A stretch of DNA of 64,000 nucleotides from Pseudonocardiales bacterium (GTDB lineage: Bacteria > Actinomycetota > Actinomycetes > Mycobacteriales > Pseudonocardiaceae), in NCBI GenBank assembly GCA_023252195.1, contig JAHEXI010000007.1:160844-224843 (forward strand). Direction: 5' to 3'. The translations under genes and the position numbers were made by a program. How positions within the stretch are numbered: position 1 is the stretch's first letter; every line of letters begins with the position of its first letter. Under the pieces are notes generated by a model. The model was not told the DNA's origin. It was given only the letters and a program-made list of their open reading frames with translations, and ran no database searches. This document shows, piece by piece, positions 26,059-35,118 of this stretch.

Positions 26059-26780
26059 CCATCCTGGTGGTGACCGGGACTTCCACCGGCGTCGGCAAGA
26101 CGACGGTGACATCAGCAATCGCTGCACTCGCCGTCGCGGCCGGCCGTCGAGTGGCGGTACTCAAACCCGTTCAAACCGGCGTCGACGCGGCGCAGCTGGG
26201 CGACGTCGACGAGGTGCGACGTCTCGCGGGTCCTTCGGTCACGTGCCGGGAGCTGGCCCGCTTCCCCGACCCGCTTGCACCGGCGCGCGCTGCCCGTCTT
26301 GCTGGCTTGGTCTCCGTGACAACCGCCACCACGGCGTCGGTGGCCCGGGAACTGGCCGGCGAGCATGATCTCGTGCTGGTGGAGGGTACTGGCGGGTTGC
26401 TGGTGTCGCTGGACGACAACGGGGGAACTCTCGCCGACGTCGCCGCTGCCTTGTCGGCTCCGGTGCTCGTGGTGGCCGGCGCCGGTCTAGGCACCCTCAA
26501 CCACACCGCGCTCACTGTGGAAGCGTTGCGCACCCGCAGCCTGAGCTGTGTCGGGATTGTGATCGGTTCCTGGCCCACAGAAGCTGACCTTGCTGCTCGA
26601 TACAACCTCATCGATCTGCCTGCCGTGACCGGTCTACCACTCCTCGGCGTCGTGCCCGAGGGCGCCGGCCGCCTCACCTCAGCGGATTTCCTGCCAGTAG
26701 CCCGCCGGGCCCTCGAACCAGGACTGCAAGCGCTGGGTTGGTCGTCGTTGCAGCCTGGTGTGGCCGGTCAGTCCAAGTAG
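26055..26780 (+). CDS. bioD: Dethiobiotin synthetase
   Basis: 241 residues. The P-loop [18 protein letters not shown] opens the protein, followed by [11 protein letters not shown] (substrate carbamate Lys), [15 protein letters not shown], and [20 protein letters not shown]. It carboxylates DAPA with CO2 and closes the ureido ring at the expense of ATP. GTG at 26055 overlaps the bioF stop. Its 3' end overlaps the 3' end of the convergent sigA gene by 13 bp, so the two transcripts could interfere. Confidence 0.95.
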   Translation: MTILVVTGTSTGVGKTTVTSAIAALAVAAGRRVAVLKPVQTGVDAAQLGDVDEVRRLAGPSVTCRELARFPDPLAPARAARLAGLVSVTTATTASVARELAGEHDLVLVEGTGGLLVSLDDNGGTLADVAAALSAPVLVVAGAGLGTLNHTALTVEALRTRSLSCVGIVIGSWPTEADLAARYNLIDLPAVTGLPLLGVVPEGAGRLTSADFLPVARRALEPGLQALGWSSLQPGVAGQSK

Positions 26781-28156
26781 TCGCGCAGGACTTGAGAGCG
26801 GGACGGGTGGCGCAGCTTGGACATCGTCTTGGATTCGATCTGCCTGATGCGCTCTCGGGTCACCCCGTAGACCTGCCCAATCTCATCGAGAGTGCGCGGT
26901 TGACCGTCGGTGAGGCCGAATCGGAGCCGCACCACCCCTGCCTCCCGCTCGGACAGCGTGGCCAGTACGGACTGCAGCTGATCCTGCAGCAAGGTGAATG
27001 AGACTGCATCGACGGCGACGACGGCCTCGGAGTCCTCGATGAAGTCGCCGAGCTGCGAGTCGCCTTCATCCCCGATGGTCTGGTCCAACGAGATGGGCTC
27101 GCGGGCATACTGCTGGATCTCCAGCACCTTCTCCGCGGAGATGTCCATCTCCTTGGCCAGCTCTTCCGGAGTGGGTTCGCGGCCGAGGTCCTGGAGCAGC
27201 TCGCGCTGGATGCGGCCCAACTTGTTGATCACCTCGACCATGTGCACCGGGATCCGGATGGTCCGGGCCTGGTCGGCCATCGCTCGGGTGATCGCTTGGC
27301 GGATCCACCAGGTGGCGTAGGTGGAGAACTTGTAGCCCTTGGTGTAGTCGAACTTCTCCACCGCGCGGATCAGACCGAGATTGCCCTCCTGGATCAAGTC
27401 CAGGAATGCCATCCCACGGCCGGTGTAGCGCTTGGCCAGCGACACGACCAGGCGAAGGTTGGCCTCCAGCAGGTGGTTCTTGGCACGCTCGCCGTCTCGG
27501 ACGATCCAGCGCAGATCCCGGCGCAGCTGCGGCGAAAGCTTTTCGGTGACGTCCTCGGCCCTGCGCACCCGCTCGGCGGCGTAGAGCCCGGCCTCGATGC
27601 GTTTGGCGAGCTCCACCTCCTCCTCGGCGTTGAGTAGAGCGACCTTGCCGATTTGTTTGAGATATGCGCGTACTGAATCGGCCGAGGCCGTGAGTTCGGC
27701 GTCCTTGCGGGCTTGACGCAGCGCCTCGGACTCCTCCTCGTCCCAGACGAAGTCCTCCGAACCGGGGCCACTGGGCGCCTCCGGTTCCTCGGCCTCCACC
27801 GTGATCTCCTCGACCTCGACCTCGACGTCGGCGAGGTCCTCGGCGGCGGGGCCACTCTCGATGTCGACGCCGGGCTCGACTACCGGAGCAACGCCTGGGC
27901 TGTCGGGGCTCCCTGCTGCACCGGCCGCGGGTTTGGCCGCGGCGGCGGGTTTGGTACCCGTCTTGGCGGTGCTGGTGGCTTTCGCGCGGGTGCGTGCGAC
28001 GCCGTTGCGGGCGGCGGGTTTCTTATCCGTCCCGGAACGCGAGGCAGTGGAGCTCAACGCTGTCGAGTTCATCGCTGCGGCATTCGGCGCAGCGGCGTTC
28101 GAGGCTGCGGAGTTCGAGGCTGCGGCGCGATGGGATGCGGGTTCTGCGGCTGCCAC
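26768..28156 (-). CDS. sigA: Primary sigma factor (sigma-70, SigA/RpoD/HrdB)
   Basis: 462 residues. A long disordered Ala/Lys/Thr-rich N-terminus ([18 protein letters not shown]) and acidic linker lead into region 1.2 ([16 protein letters not shown]), region 2 ([35 protein letters not shown]), region 3 ([19 protein letters not shown]) and region 4 ([20 protein letters not shown]). The core is nearly identical to mycobacterial SigA. GTG at 28156 is chosen because GAAAGG lies 6 nt upstream and the resulting VAAAEP start resembles mycobacterial SigA; the frame extends to an ATG at 28420, which would overlap ppgK. It directs RNA polymerase to housekeeping promoters. Confidence 0.96.
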   Translation of the reverse strand: MAAAEPASHRAAASNSAASNAAAPNAAAMNSTALSSTASRSGTDKKPAARNGVARTRAKATSTAKTGTKPAAAAKPAAGAAGSPDSPGVAPVVEPGVDIESGPAAEDLADVEVEVEEITVEAEEPEAPSGPGSEDFVWDEEESEALRQARKDAELTASADSVRAYLKQIGKVALLNAEEEVELAKRIEAGLYAAERVRRAEDVTEKLSPQLRRDLRWIVRDGERAKNHLLEANLRLVVSLAKRYTGRGMAFLDLIQEGNLGLIRAVEKFDYTKGYKFSTYATWWIRQAITRAMADQARTIRIPVHMVEVINKLGRIQRELLQDLGREPTPEELAKEMDISAEKVLEIQQYAREPISLDQTIGDEGDSQLGDFIEDSEAVVAVDAVSFTLLQDQLQSVLATLSEREAGVVRLRFGLTDGQPRTLDEIGQVYGVTRERIRQIESKTMSKLRHPSRSQVLRDYLD

Positions 28157-28367
28157 GGACGGCCTTTCGGAAAAGTCGGTGTTCGGGCGCGGTGCGGGAA
28201 TCGGGCCCCCGTCGGCGAGCCCGCCGCTGGAGCCAGTGCCGGCAATCACGGCGGCTTGCCGGATTCCGACGGTGCGATCCAGGGTGCTCGGGGACGGTGC
28301 CGCGTTCCAGTGTACGACTCTGCATTGTAATGACGCCCATCGCGCACCGGGGCGCGCGCCGACGTGA

Positions 28368-29120
28368 TTATCGCACACGTCCCTCCGCGGCGGCTGCGGC
28401 CGCACCGACGATGCCGGCATCGTTGCGCAACGCGGCCGCCACCACGGGGGTCCGGCACTCCAGCAGCGACAACCATTTGTCGGCCTTCTTGCTCACCCCG
28501 CCGCCCGCGATGATGAGGTCCGGCCACATCAGATCTTCCAGTACCTGCAGGTAGCGTGACACTCGGAGAGCCCAGTCCGCCCACGACAGTTCTTCGTCGT
28601 CCCGGGCTGCGGCGGCGGCTCGGATCTCGGCATCGGCGCCATCGACCTCCAGGTGGCCCAGCTCGGTGTTGGGCACCAGCTCTCCATCGACGAACAGCGC
28701 GCTGCCGATGCCGGTCCCGAACGTGAGCAGCACGACCACTCCGTCCTGGTCGCGGCCGGCACCGAACCGCATCTCGGCCAGCCCGGCCGCGTCGGCATCG
28801 TTGAGCACGACGACTGGCACTCGGCAGTATTCGGAGAACAGCTTGTCCGCGGCTAAGCCCTTCCACGCTGGGTCTAAATGCGCTGCAGTAAGCGCGATGC
28901 CGCGCTTGAGCACACTGGGCAGCGTGACTCCCATCGGGCCGTGCCAGCCGAACTCGCTGGTGATGGCGGCGACCAGCTCCGCCACCGCGGTCGGCGTGGC
29001 AGGCGTAGGAGTGGGAACGCGGACCCGCTGGTCCGCCAGCGACCCGCTGCGCAGATCCACCGTGCATCCTTTGATGCCGGACCCGCCGATGTCCACCCCG
29101 AACCCGGGTGTCCTGGCCAT
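28368..29120 (-). CDS. ppgK: Polyphosphate glucokinase
   Basis: 250 residues, ROK-like sugar kinase. The phosphate-binding motif [15 protein letters not shown] is at the N-terminus, followed by [14 protein letters not shown] (catalytic Asp), [16 protein letters not shown] and [16 protein letters not shown]. It phosphorylates glucose with polyphosphate or ATP, a hallmark actinobacterial enzyme. It lies immediately upstream of sigA and divergent from suhB, the same order as in M. tuberculosis. Confidence 0.95.
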   Translation of the reverse strand: MARTPGFGVDIGGSGIKGCTVDLRSGSLADQRVRVPTPTPATPTAVAELVAAITSEFGWHGPMGVTLPSVLKRGIALTAAHLDPAWKGLAADKLFSEYCRVPVVVLNDADAAGLAEMRFGAGRDQDGVVVLLTFGTGIGSALFVDGELVPNTELGHLEVDGADAEIRAAAAARDDEELSWADWALRVSRYLQVLEDLMWPDLIIAGGGVSKKADKWLSLLECRTPVVAAALRNDAGIVGAAAAAAEGRVR

Positions 29121-29212
29121 CCGCGTCCTCTCCTGATCGCCCGCCGCAAGGGCCGCCGGTCGGATCTGACCCTAGCCCGAACCTCCCTGCCGAGGTGTGG
29201 TCGGATGGCTCG

Positions 29213-30016
29213 GTGTCGAGCGTTCGAACCGACGATGTCGAGCAGTTGCGGTCCACCGCCGTGGCGGTAACCCAACAGGTCGGCGACCTGGTGATGCGGA
29301 TGCGGCTCGCGGGAGCCGATCAGGTGCAGACCAAGACCAGCGATACCGACGTGGTCACCGCCGCAGATAAGGCGGCCGAGCGGTTGGCCCGGCGGCTGCT
29401 CGCGCAGTGGCGGCCCGGTGAGCCGGTGCTGGGCGAGGAGGAGGGCGGCGAGGGGTCGACGACGGGCGGCCTGTGCTGGGTCGTCGACCCCATCGATGGC
29501 ACGGTGAACTACCTCTACGGGCTGCCCTGGTATTCGGTCTCGGTAGCGGTCCAGCGTGACGGGCAGTCGCTGGCCGCGGCGGTGGGACAGCCCGCTGCTG
29601 GTCGGCTGTGGAGCGCAGCGCGAGGCGGCGGGGCGCACTGCGATGGGGTCGCACTGCGGGTCAGCGGGGCCACCCAGCTGGAGCTGTCGCTGATCGGCAC
29701 CGGTTTTTCCTACCGGTCGGAGCGGCGGGCTCGGCAGGCCGCCATGGTAGCCGGCATGCTGCCGAAGATCCGGGATCTACGCCGAGCGGGATCGGCTGCC
29801 TTGGATCTGTGCTCCGTCGCGTCCGGATGGTTAGACGGTTTCGCCGAGCACGGCCTGCACCGCTGGGACTGGGCGGCCGGTGCGCTGATCGCGGCCGAGG
29901 CGGGCGCGGTGGTCCGGTTGCCGCCACGCGGATCAGACTTCCTCTTGGCGGCGACGCCGGGGATCGTTGACTCGCTGGCGGAGCTGATGGCGCAGTGCGG
30001 CGCTGACGCAGTCTGA
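29213..30016 (+). CDS. suhB: Inositol monophosphatase family protein
   Basis: 267 residues. Metal-site motifs of the family are present: EPVLGEEEGGEG, VVDPIDGTVNYLYGLP (first two metal Asp) and HRWDWAAGALIAAEAG (third metal Asp), with GSAALDLCSVASGWLDGF between. It hydrolyses inositol-1-phosphate or related sugar phosphates using Mg2+; in mycobacteria SuhB contributes to inositol and phosphatidylinositol supply. GTG at 29213 is preferred, with GTG at 29195 as an alternative. The gene is divergent from ppgK with about 90 bp between starts. Confidence 0.9.
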   Translation: MSSVRTDDVEQLRSTAVAVTQQVGDLVMRMRLAGADQVQTKTSDTDVVTAADKAAERLARRLLAQWRPGEPVLGEEEGGEGSTTGGLCWVVDPIDGTVNYLYGLPWYSVSVAVQRDGQSLAAAVGQPAAGRLWSAARGGGAHCDGVALRVSGATQLELSLIGTGFSYRSERRARQAAMVAGMLPKIRDLRRAGSAALDLCSVASGWLDGFAEHGLHRWDWAAGALIAAEAGAVVRLPPRGSDFLLAATPGIVDSLAELMAQCGADAV

Positions 30017-30021
30017 GGCCG

Positions 30022-30699
30022 TCAGCACGTCACCTGACGTGCCCGGCGCAGGAGGCTGGGATCGACCACGGGAACCGCTGGCTGAATGCTGGCCGTGTCG
30101 GGCGGTCCGGCCTGAGCGGCCAGGCCACCATGGGGCGGCACAACTTGCATGAGCCGGCCGAGGCCGGCCGAGTCCAGTAGGGCGGTGCGGGCCGCGTCGT
30201 TGGGTCGAAGGGCGAATCTGGTACCCAGAGCCAGGTCGACGTCCGAGTCGGGCCGGACATCGCGGACGAGCTCGGCGCAGGGCACCGCCAGGCTTAACGT
30301 CCGCGCTGCGGCCTGTCCAGCGGCGCCGAAGCGGATCTCACCGTAGCAGCGTAGATCCAGGTCGGGATGCAGCGGATCGTTGGCGGAAGTGGTGGAGGCG
30401 AACCCCAGGTGAGCTAGCGCGCTGTCGACGATGGTCGCCTCGCCGAGCCTGCCATTGGCGTTGAGCACTCTCACTCGGGTGAATTGGGGCGGCGCAGGTG
30501 ACACTGCATCCAGGCCGTCGGTCGGGAGCTTTTGACCAGTTGCTGCGGGCTTCGGGCAGCCGTTGTCCGTCTGATGCAGCACGTTGAGCCAGATCAACCC
30601 GGCCGCGCTGCCGAGAACCACCACGAGCAGAAGTGCACGAATCGGCCTGCGAGTGCGGTAGCCCTGCTTCCGCCCGCTCGACGAGTCCACCGCAGCCAC
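30022..30699 (-). CDS. cei: Envelope integrity protein Cei-like, LytR_C domain
   Basis: 225 residues. A basic cytoplasmic tail (RKQGYRTRRPIR) precedes one membrane segment (ALLLVVVLGSAAGLIWLNVL), then an extracellular LytR C-terminal domain: FTRVRVLNANGRLGEATIVD and GEIRFGAAGQAAARTLSLAV. Cei (Rv2700) supports cell-envelope integrity in M. tuberculosis, and the neighbours match that locus. GTG at 30699 has GGAGGG 7 nt upstream and is preferred to the ATG at 30741. Convergent with suhB, 5 bp apart. Confidence 0.85.
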   Translation of the reverse strand: MAAVDSSSGRKQGYRTRRPIRALLLVVVLGSAAGLIWLNVLHQTDNGCPKPAATGQKLPTDGLDAVSPAPPQFTRVRVLNANGRLGEATIVDSALAHLGFASTTSANDPLHPDLDLRCYGEIRFGAAGQAAARTLSLAVPCAELVRDVRPDSDVDLALGTRFALRPNDAARTALLDSAGLGRLMQVVPPHGGLAAQAGPPDTASIQPAVPVVDPSLLRRARQVTC

Positions 30700-31049
30700 G
30701 GCCCCGCCCTCCCTGGCCCTTGACCTGGCCAGCCCCTGCATTTGAGGGTAGATGTGAGGCGGGATCAGCGCAGCCCATTACGGCGTGTCCGAGTCCGGTT
30801 CGCCCAGTTGGCGGCGAGGCGAGCGGCGACACCGACGTGAAACCGACGGGACACGCCGGGGAAATGCGCGCATTGCACCGGTTGGCGAGCTATTCTCTCG
30901 CCGCTCTGGCGCCGCAGAGGGGCTCACGGTTGAGGCGCGCGCCAGCACCGTGCCCGATGCGTCGAAGTGTGACCGACGTCTCGGGCACAAATTAGCGTGC
31001 TTATGCGTTTGTGCTGCGGCATGACCCGTACAACTCAGGGGTGGGAATC
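30700..31049. other. Divergent promoter region of cei and DUF4193 gene
   Basis: About 350 bp with no supported coding sequence. It must contain the divergent promoters. An ATG at 31011-31022 region opens a short frame into the DUF4193 gene but lacks a ribosome-binding site. No repeats or strong hairpins were noticed apart from a GC-rich GGCGCGCGCC stretch near 30932. Confidence 0.5.
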
Positions 31050-31352
31050 ATGGCTACCGACTACGACGCTCCGCGGCGGAGCGAGGCGGATGAGCTTGTC
31101 GAGGACTCGCTAGACGAGCTCAAGGCGAGACGGAACGAGGCCCAGTCGGGTGCGGTTGACGTCGACGAGTCGGAGTCCGCGGAGAACTTCGAGTTGCCCG
31201 GCGCCGACCTGTCCGGCGAGGAGCTGATCGTTCGAGTGCTGCCCAAGCAGGCCGATGAGTTCACCTGCTCGAGCTGCTTCCTCGTCCATCACCGCAGCAG
31301 GCTGGCCGAACAACGCAACGGCCGGATGGTGTGCCGGGATTGCGCGGCTTGA
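31050..31352 (+). CDS. DUF4193 zinc-ribbon protein (Rv2699c homologue)
   Basis: 100 residues, exactly the size of the family. Starts MATDYDAPRRSEADELVEDS, a conserved opening, then an acidic Glu/Asp-rich middle and a C-terminal zinc ribbon with FTCSSCFLVHHRSRL and MVCRDCAA (two CxxC pairs). Conserved across actinobacteria next to sigA; function unknown, possibly transcription related. GGTGGGAAT precedes the ATG. Confidence 0.92.
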   Translation: MATDYDAPRRSEADELVEDSLDELKARRNEAQSGAVDVDESESAENFELPGADLSGEELIVRVLPKQADEFTCSSCFLVHHRSRLAEQRNGRMVCRDCAA

Positions 31353-31376
31353 GCAGTTTGTTCTGTGCAGTGCCTG

Positions 31377-31907
31377 TTACCGGCTAGGCGAGCGTGGCCC
31401 AGGGTTGCCATGGGGCACCTCGTCAGTGTGGGTCCGAAGCAACGCAGCGAGCTGCTCAGCGTGGCGGACGCTGAAGACCCAGTACGGGGTGGGATCGGCT
31501 GGATCGGTGAGCGTGACTCGCAACACCGGGCCGACCCACCCGGTGTGCAGCACGAACGCTGCTGGATCCAGGTCCGGACCCAGCACGCGCCGTTTGGCGT
31601 CCGGGGGAATCACCTGGACCTGTCCTAGCTGGCGGACCGGGACGCGCGCCGGGCCTACCCGCAGCTCATCGCCCTGCAGCGCAACCCGGTGCCGACCCAT
31701 CCGCAACAGTACGACGCAGGTCAGCGGCACTGTCAACAGGTATGGCAGCCAGGCGCGTACCCCCGAGTATCCCATATGGACCTCAGCCGCCAGCAGCGTC
31801 GCCACGCCGAAACCCAACGGCCACCACCACAGCGGCACGGCGAGGCGCTCATCGAAGGCCGGCGCGGCGTCGGACAAGTGCTGGCCGGGGGCTTCACGAT
31901 CGGACAC
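31377..31907 (-). CDS. DUF3093 membrane protein (Rv2698 homologue)
   Basis: 176 residues. After a polar N-terminus (FDERLAVPLWWWPLGFG) two membrane segments form a hairpin (ATLLAAEVHMGYSG, WLPYLLTVPLTCVVLL). The cytoplasmic rest is beta-rich with the conserved FVLHTGWVGPVLRVTLTDPA and PYWVFSVRHAEQLAALL. Function unknown. GTG at 31907 is only 25 bp from the divergent dut start at 31933. Confidence 0.88.
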   Translation of the reverse strand: MSDREAPGQHLSDAAPAFDERLAVPLWWWPLGFGVATLLAAEVHMGYSGVRAWLPYLLTVPLTCVVLLRMGRHRVALQGDELRVGPARVPVRQLGQVQVIPPDAKRRVLGPDLDPAAFVLHTGWVGPVLRVTLTDPADPTPYWVFSVRHAEQLAALLRTHTDEVPHGNPGPRSPSR

Positions 31908-31918
31908 CAGGCTGAGGG

Positions 31919-31924
31919 TAGTCT
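31919..31924 (+). promoter_or_regulatory. Putative minus-10 element for leaderless dut mRNA
   Basis: TAGTCT (TAnnnT) lies 8 nt before the dut GTG at 31933, which places the transcription start at or next to the start codon. No ribosome-binding site is seen between them. Leaderless transcripts are common in actinobacteria. Confidence 0.35.
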
Positions 31925-31932
31925 CGCGCGCC

Positions 31933-32415
31933 GTGTCCCCGCCTCCGCTCGAAGTCCTGCTAACCCGGCTGGATCCTGAGGTGCCGGTGCCCGAATACGC
32001 ACACATCGGCGACGCCGGAGCCGATCTGGTCACCACCTGCGATGTGGTCCTGCCCCCTGGTGAGCGAACCGTGGTGGGCACCGGCATCGCGATCGCCCTG
32101 CCCAGTGGTTATGCGGCGTTCGTTCACCCTCGTTCCGGGTTGGCGGCGCAGGCGGGATTGGCGGTAATCAACTCGCCGGGCACCATCGACGCCGGCTACC
32201 GGGGGGAGCTGCGGGTCTGCCTGGTCAACCATGACCTCCGCGAGCCTGCGGTGCTGCGCAGGATGGACCGGATCGCGCAACTGGTCGTGCAGCGGGTGGA
32301 GCGCGCCGCGTTTCGTGAGGTGACCGCGCTACCGCAGTCCCTGCGGGGAACGAACGGTTACGGCTCAACGGGGACCTGCCAGCTAGGCGGGACCACACAG
32401 CAGGGAGAGTGCTAG
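31933..32415 (+). CDS. dut: dUTP diphosphatase
   Basis: 160 residues, trimeric dUTPase. All motifs are visible: AHIGDAGADLVTTCD (motif 1), HPRSGLAAQAGLAV (motif 2), INSPGTIDAGYRGELRV (motif 3, catalytic Asp), RMDRIAQLVVQRV (motif 4) and the C-terminal arm GTNGYGSTG (motif 5). It hydrolyses dUTP to dUMP and PPi, keeping uracil out of DNA. GTG at 31933; likely leaderless. Followed closely by the DUF3710 gene. Confidence 0.96.
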   Translation: MSPPPLEVLLTRLDPEVPVPEYAHIGDAGADLVTTCDVVLPPGERTVVGTGIAIALPSGYAAFVHPRSGLAAQAGLAVINSPGTIDAGYRGELRVCLVNHDLREPAVLRRMDRIAQLVVQRVERAAFREVTALPQSLRGTNGYGSTGTCQLGGTTQQGEC

Positions 32416-32417
32416 CA

Positions 32418-33089
32418 GTGTTCGGACGTCGCAGCAGACCCCAAGACCCGACACCGCCACCGGATGGCGTCGAGGCGCCCGACCAAGTTCCGCACAGTGC
32501 TACTGAAAGCATCGTGGAGGGGGGGTCGGGGTCTGGACCCTACGACGCGGACGAGGCGCCCGATGACGGGTGGATCAGGCTTGATCTCGGCTCGCTGCGG
32601 TTGCCTATGCCAGACGGCGCGCAACTTCAGGTGGAGGTGGACAGGTCCGGTCCGGTGCGAGCAGTGCACTTGATCACCGGCGTCGGTCAGTTCACCATCA
32701 CCGCGTTCGCCGCTCCCCGCAGCGGCGGGTTGTGGCGCGAGGTTGCCCCCGAGCTGGTGGCCAGACTGCGAGCCGATGGTGGCCGCGTCGGGCGGGTCAC
32801 CGGCGAGTGGGGACAGGAGATTGAGGCGGTGACCGAGCAGGGGGTGTTGCGGTTCCTGGCGGTGGACGGCCCACGGTGGATGCTCCGCGGTGTCGCTGTG
32901 GGCACCGCCGAGCATTCCGAGGCTCGGATCGCGCTGCTGCGTGATCTGGTCCGGCATACTGTCGTGGTCCGGGGTTCTGAAGCGCTGCCGGTACGTAGCC
33001 CGTTGCCGCTGCAACTGCCCGGACCACTGGGCGAGCAACTCAAGCAGGCGACCGCCGAGCTGGTCAACGCTGCGGCCGATGGCGGCTGA
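32418..33089 (+). CDS. DUF3710 protein (Rv2696c homologue)
   Basis: 223 residues. An Asp/Pro-rich disordered N-terminus (RRSRPQDPTPPPDG) precedes a compact domain with the family sequences GWIRLDLGSLRLPMPDGAQL, FAAPRSGGLWREV, GRVTGEWGQEIEAV and GPRWMLRGVAVG. Conserved downstream of dut in actinobacteria; function unknown. GTG at 32418 has GGGAGAG 8 nt upstream, two nucleotides after the dut stop, so the pair is probably co-transcribed. Confidence 0.9.
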   Translation: MFGRRSRPQDPTPPPDGVEAPDQVPHSATESIVEGGSGSGPYDADEAPDDGWIRLDLGSLRLPMPDGAQLQVEVDRSGPVRAVHLITGVGQFTITAFAAPRSGGLWREVAPELVARLRADGGRVGRVTGEWGQEIEAVTEQGVLRFLAVDGPRWMLRGVAVGTAEHSEARIALLRDLVRHTVVVRGSEALPVRSPLPLQLPGPLGEQLKQATAELVNAAADGG

Positions 33090-33247
33090 GGGACCACCCT
33101 GAGACACCACCTGACACATCCCCTCGAGAAGCGGGAACCACAGATGGGCGACATCGGCTGTGGTCAAGCGAATCAGGTTGCGATCGGGTTACGCTGGTGC
33201 TGAAGCGGGTCCGTCGAGGTACCCGCGATCGCAGTCCGGAGGTCGAT

Positions 33248-33625
33248 ATGACCGATGCGGCTCCCGGCTACTGGCGGCGACTCGTCCGGAAGCTCACCAG
33301 CGAGACTTCCGATCTGGACGCCGAGGACCTGTCGCGCTGTGTGGAGCGGGCCGGCGCGCGGCGCGCCAGTGAATGCTGCTCCGGCCAGGCGGTCACCGTT
33401 CTGGGCCGGTTGCGCAGCGTGGAGCACTGCCCTCGAGCGGCGGCGGCTACTCTGGAGGCCGAGCTGTTCGATGGCTCGGAGGCGATTACCCTGGTCTGGA
33501 TGGGGCGGCGGCGGATTCCTGGCATCGAACCGGGAAGGACCGTCAAGGCCTCAGGCCGGATCGCCGTCCGAGACGGCCGCAAGGTTCTCTACAACCCCTA
33601 CTACGAGCTGCAGCGGAGTTCATGA
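33248..33625 (+). CDS. OB-fold nucleic acid-binding protein (Rv2694c homologue)
   Basis: 125 residues. An N-terminal helical part (WRRLVRKLTSETSDLDAEDL) is followed by an OB-fold: AVTVLGRLRSVEHCPRAA, AELFDGSEAITLVWMGRRRI, PGRTVKASGRIAVRDG and a closing LYNPYYELQ. Similar to the OB domain of RecG-like proteins. ATG at 33248 follows GGAGGT. The stop overlaps the start of the DUF3159 gene (ATGA). Confidence 0.88.
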   Translation: MTDAAPGYWRRLVRKLTSETSDLDAEDLSRCVERAGARRASECCSGQAVTVLGRLRSVEHCPRAAAATLEAELFDGSEAITLVWMGRRRIPGIEPGRTVKASGRIAVRDGRKVLYNPYYELQRSS

Positions 33626-34260
33626 GTCAGTCCTTACCAGTGCCCCCACCCTCCGAGCAGCGCACTCCGACCTTGCTGGAGCAGATGGGCGGTGTCGGGG
33701 GCTTGGTGTCCTCGGCGATGCCCGCGGTGGCCTTCGTCGCGGTGAATCCGCTAGCCGGCTTGCAAGCGGCGATCTGGGCTTCGTTGGCGGTCGCGGTCGC
33801 GGTCGGGGTGTGGCGGCTGATCCGCCGGGAGCCACTCCAGCCGGCTGTCTCCGGGATCCTCGGGGTAGCTGTGTGTGCCTTCATCGCCTACCGCACCGGG
33901 GAAGCACGGGGTTTTTTCCTCTACGGCATCTGGTACAGCCTGGTGGCGGGACTGGTGCTGGCGTTGTCGGTGGTGGTGCGCCGTCCGTTGGTCGGCGTGC
34001 TGTGGTCAGCGCTCAACGGCTCAAGCTTCGGCTGGCGAACCGACCGCCGCGCCCGGTCCGGCTTCGACGTGGCGACCGTGGTCTGGGCGGTGTTCTTGCT
34101 GGCCCGTTTCGGGGTTCAGCACTACCTGTACGACGTGCAAGAGACCGATTGGCTCGGGGTGGCCCGGCTGGCGATGGGCCTGCCGCTGACAGCGGTGGCC
34201 GCATTGGTGACCATCTGGGCGATCCGGCGTGCCGTCCGGGTCACGGCGGCGACCAGCTAG
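33622..34260 (+). CDS. DUF3159 membrane protein (Rv2693c homologue)
   Basis: 212 residues with about five or six membrane helices: LVSSAMPAVAFVAVNPLAG, AAIWASLAVAVAVGVWRL, GILGVAVCAFIAYRTG, SLVAGLVLALSVVVRRPLVG and a C-terminal pair. The conserved motif EQMGGVGGLVSSAMP is at the start and FGVQHYLYDVQETDWLG near the end. Function unknown. Start overlaps the OB-fold gene stop. Confidence 0.9.
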   Translation: MSQSLPVPPPSEQRTPTLLEQMGGVGGLVSSAMPAVAFVAVNPLAGLQAAIWASLAVAVAVGVWRLIRREPLQPAVSGILGVAVCAFIAYRTGEARGFFLYGIWYSLVAGLVLALSVVVRRPLVGVLWSALNGSSFGWRTDRRARSGFDVATVVWAVFLLARFGVQHYLYDVQETDWLGVARLAMGLPLTAVAALVTIWAIRRAVRVTAATS

Positions 34261-34333
34261 CGGTCGAGCCGGATCCAGCGATGACCGGCGTGGTTGCCTG
34301 CGCAGGGCCTCAGGTAAGGCAGGGAACCCTGGG

Positions 34334-34838
34334 TCACAGGCTCAGCTTGAGCCCCTCATGTGAGGCGACGAAGCCGAGCCGCAGGTAGAAGCGGTGCGCA
34401 TCGACGCGGGACTTGTCCGTGGTCAGCTGCATCAGCGCGCAGCCTCGCCGGCGGCCCTCATCGATCGCCCACGTGATCATGGCCGCGCCCAAGCCGCGCC
34501 CGCGGTAGCTACCGTGCACCCGAACGGCCTCGATCTGTCCCCGCAGCGCACCGCGCCGGGCCAGCCTGGGCAGGAAGCTGAGCTGCAAGGTGCCGACAAC
34601 ATCGGCATCCAACGTTGGCGTCGACGGTCGCCACGACGAGCAGCTGCGCCGGGTCGGAATCGATAGCGGAGAACGCACGAAGGTACGGTGCCAGGCCCTC
34701 GACGTCGGTGGCGCCATCCCTGGTCGTTCCGAGCTGGTCATCGGCAAGCAGCGCAACAATGGCGGGCAGGTTCTGGGCTTGTGCCCTGCGCAGCAACACC
34801 GTCGAGCCCTCGCAGGACAGCTCCGCCAGCGCAGTCAC
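34334..34838 (-). pseudogene. GNAT-family N-acetyltransferase interrupted by one frameshift
   Basis: Two minus-strand frames combine into one GNAT protein. From a GTG at 34838 the first gives STVLLRRAQAQNLPAIVALL and QLLVVATVDAN; the second, entered near 34605, gives VVGTLQLSFLPRLARRGALR, IEAVRVHGSYRGRGLGAAMI (acetyl-CoA pyrophosphate loop RGRGLGAA) and HRFYLRLGFVASHEGLKL. At the junction GACGCCAACGTTGG is followed by the similar GATGCCGATGTTGTCGG, so a partial tandem duplication may have caused the shift. The joined protein has normal family length and order. Substrate unknown. Confidence 0.75.
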
Positions 34839-35118
34839 GGGTCCAGCGTGCCTCAGCACAGTCCGTGACGGAACGCGGCTGCCGGCCATTGCGGCCGTCG
34901 AAGCGGTGGCGCGCAGTTCTTCGGACGGCATGGAGGACGTCCCGAACCACAGTGGTCACAAGCGTCCCAAGAAGAGGCGAGTGGATATTCTGCAGAGGTG
35001 CCACAGATGGCAACCTTGCGGCAAGAGTTGGCGCCGGTGGCACCTTTGCGCAGGACACCCGCGAGACTCTCGCCGACACGGACAGCGACGAGACTGCGGC
35101 GATCCAAGCACAGCCTCT

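Noticed and set aside
28157..28420. N-terminal extension of SigA up to the ATG at 28420
   Set aside because: It would overlap the ppgK end, lacks a ribosome-binding site, and the GTG at 28156 has a good one and a mycobacterial-like start.
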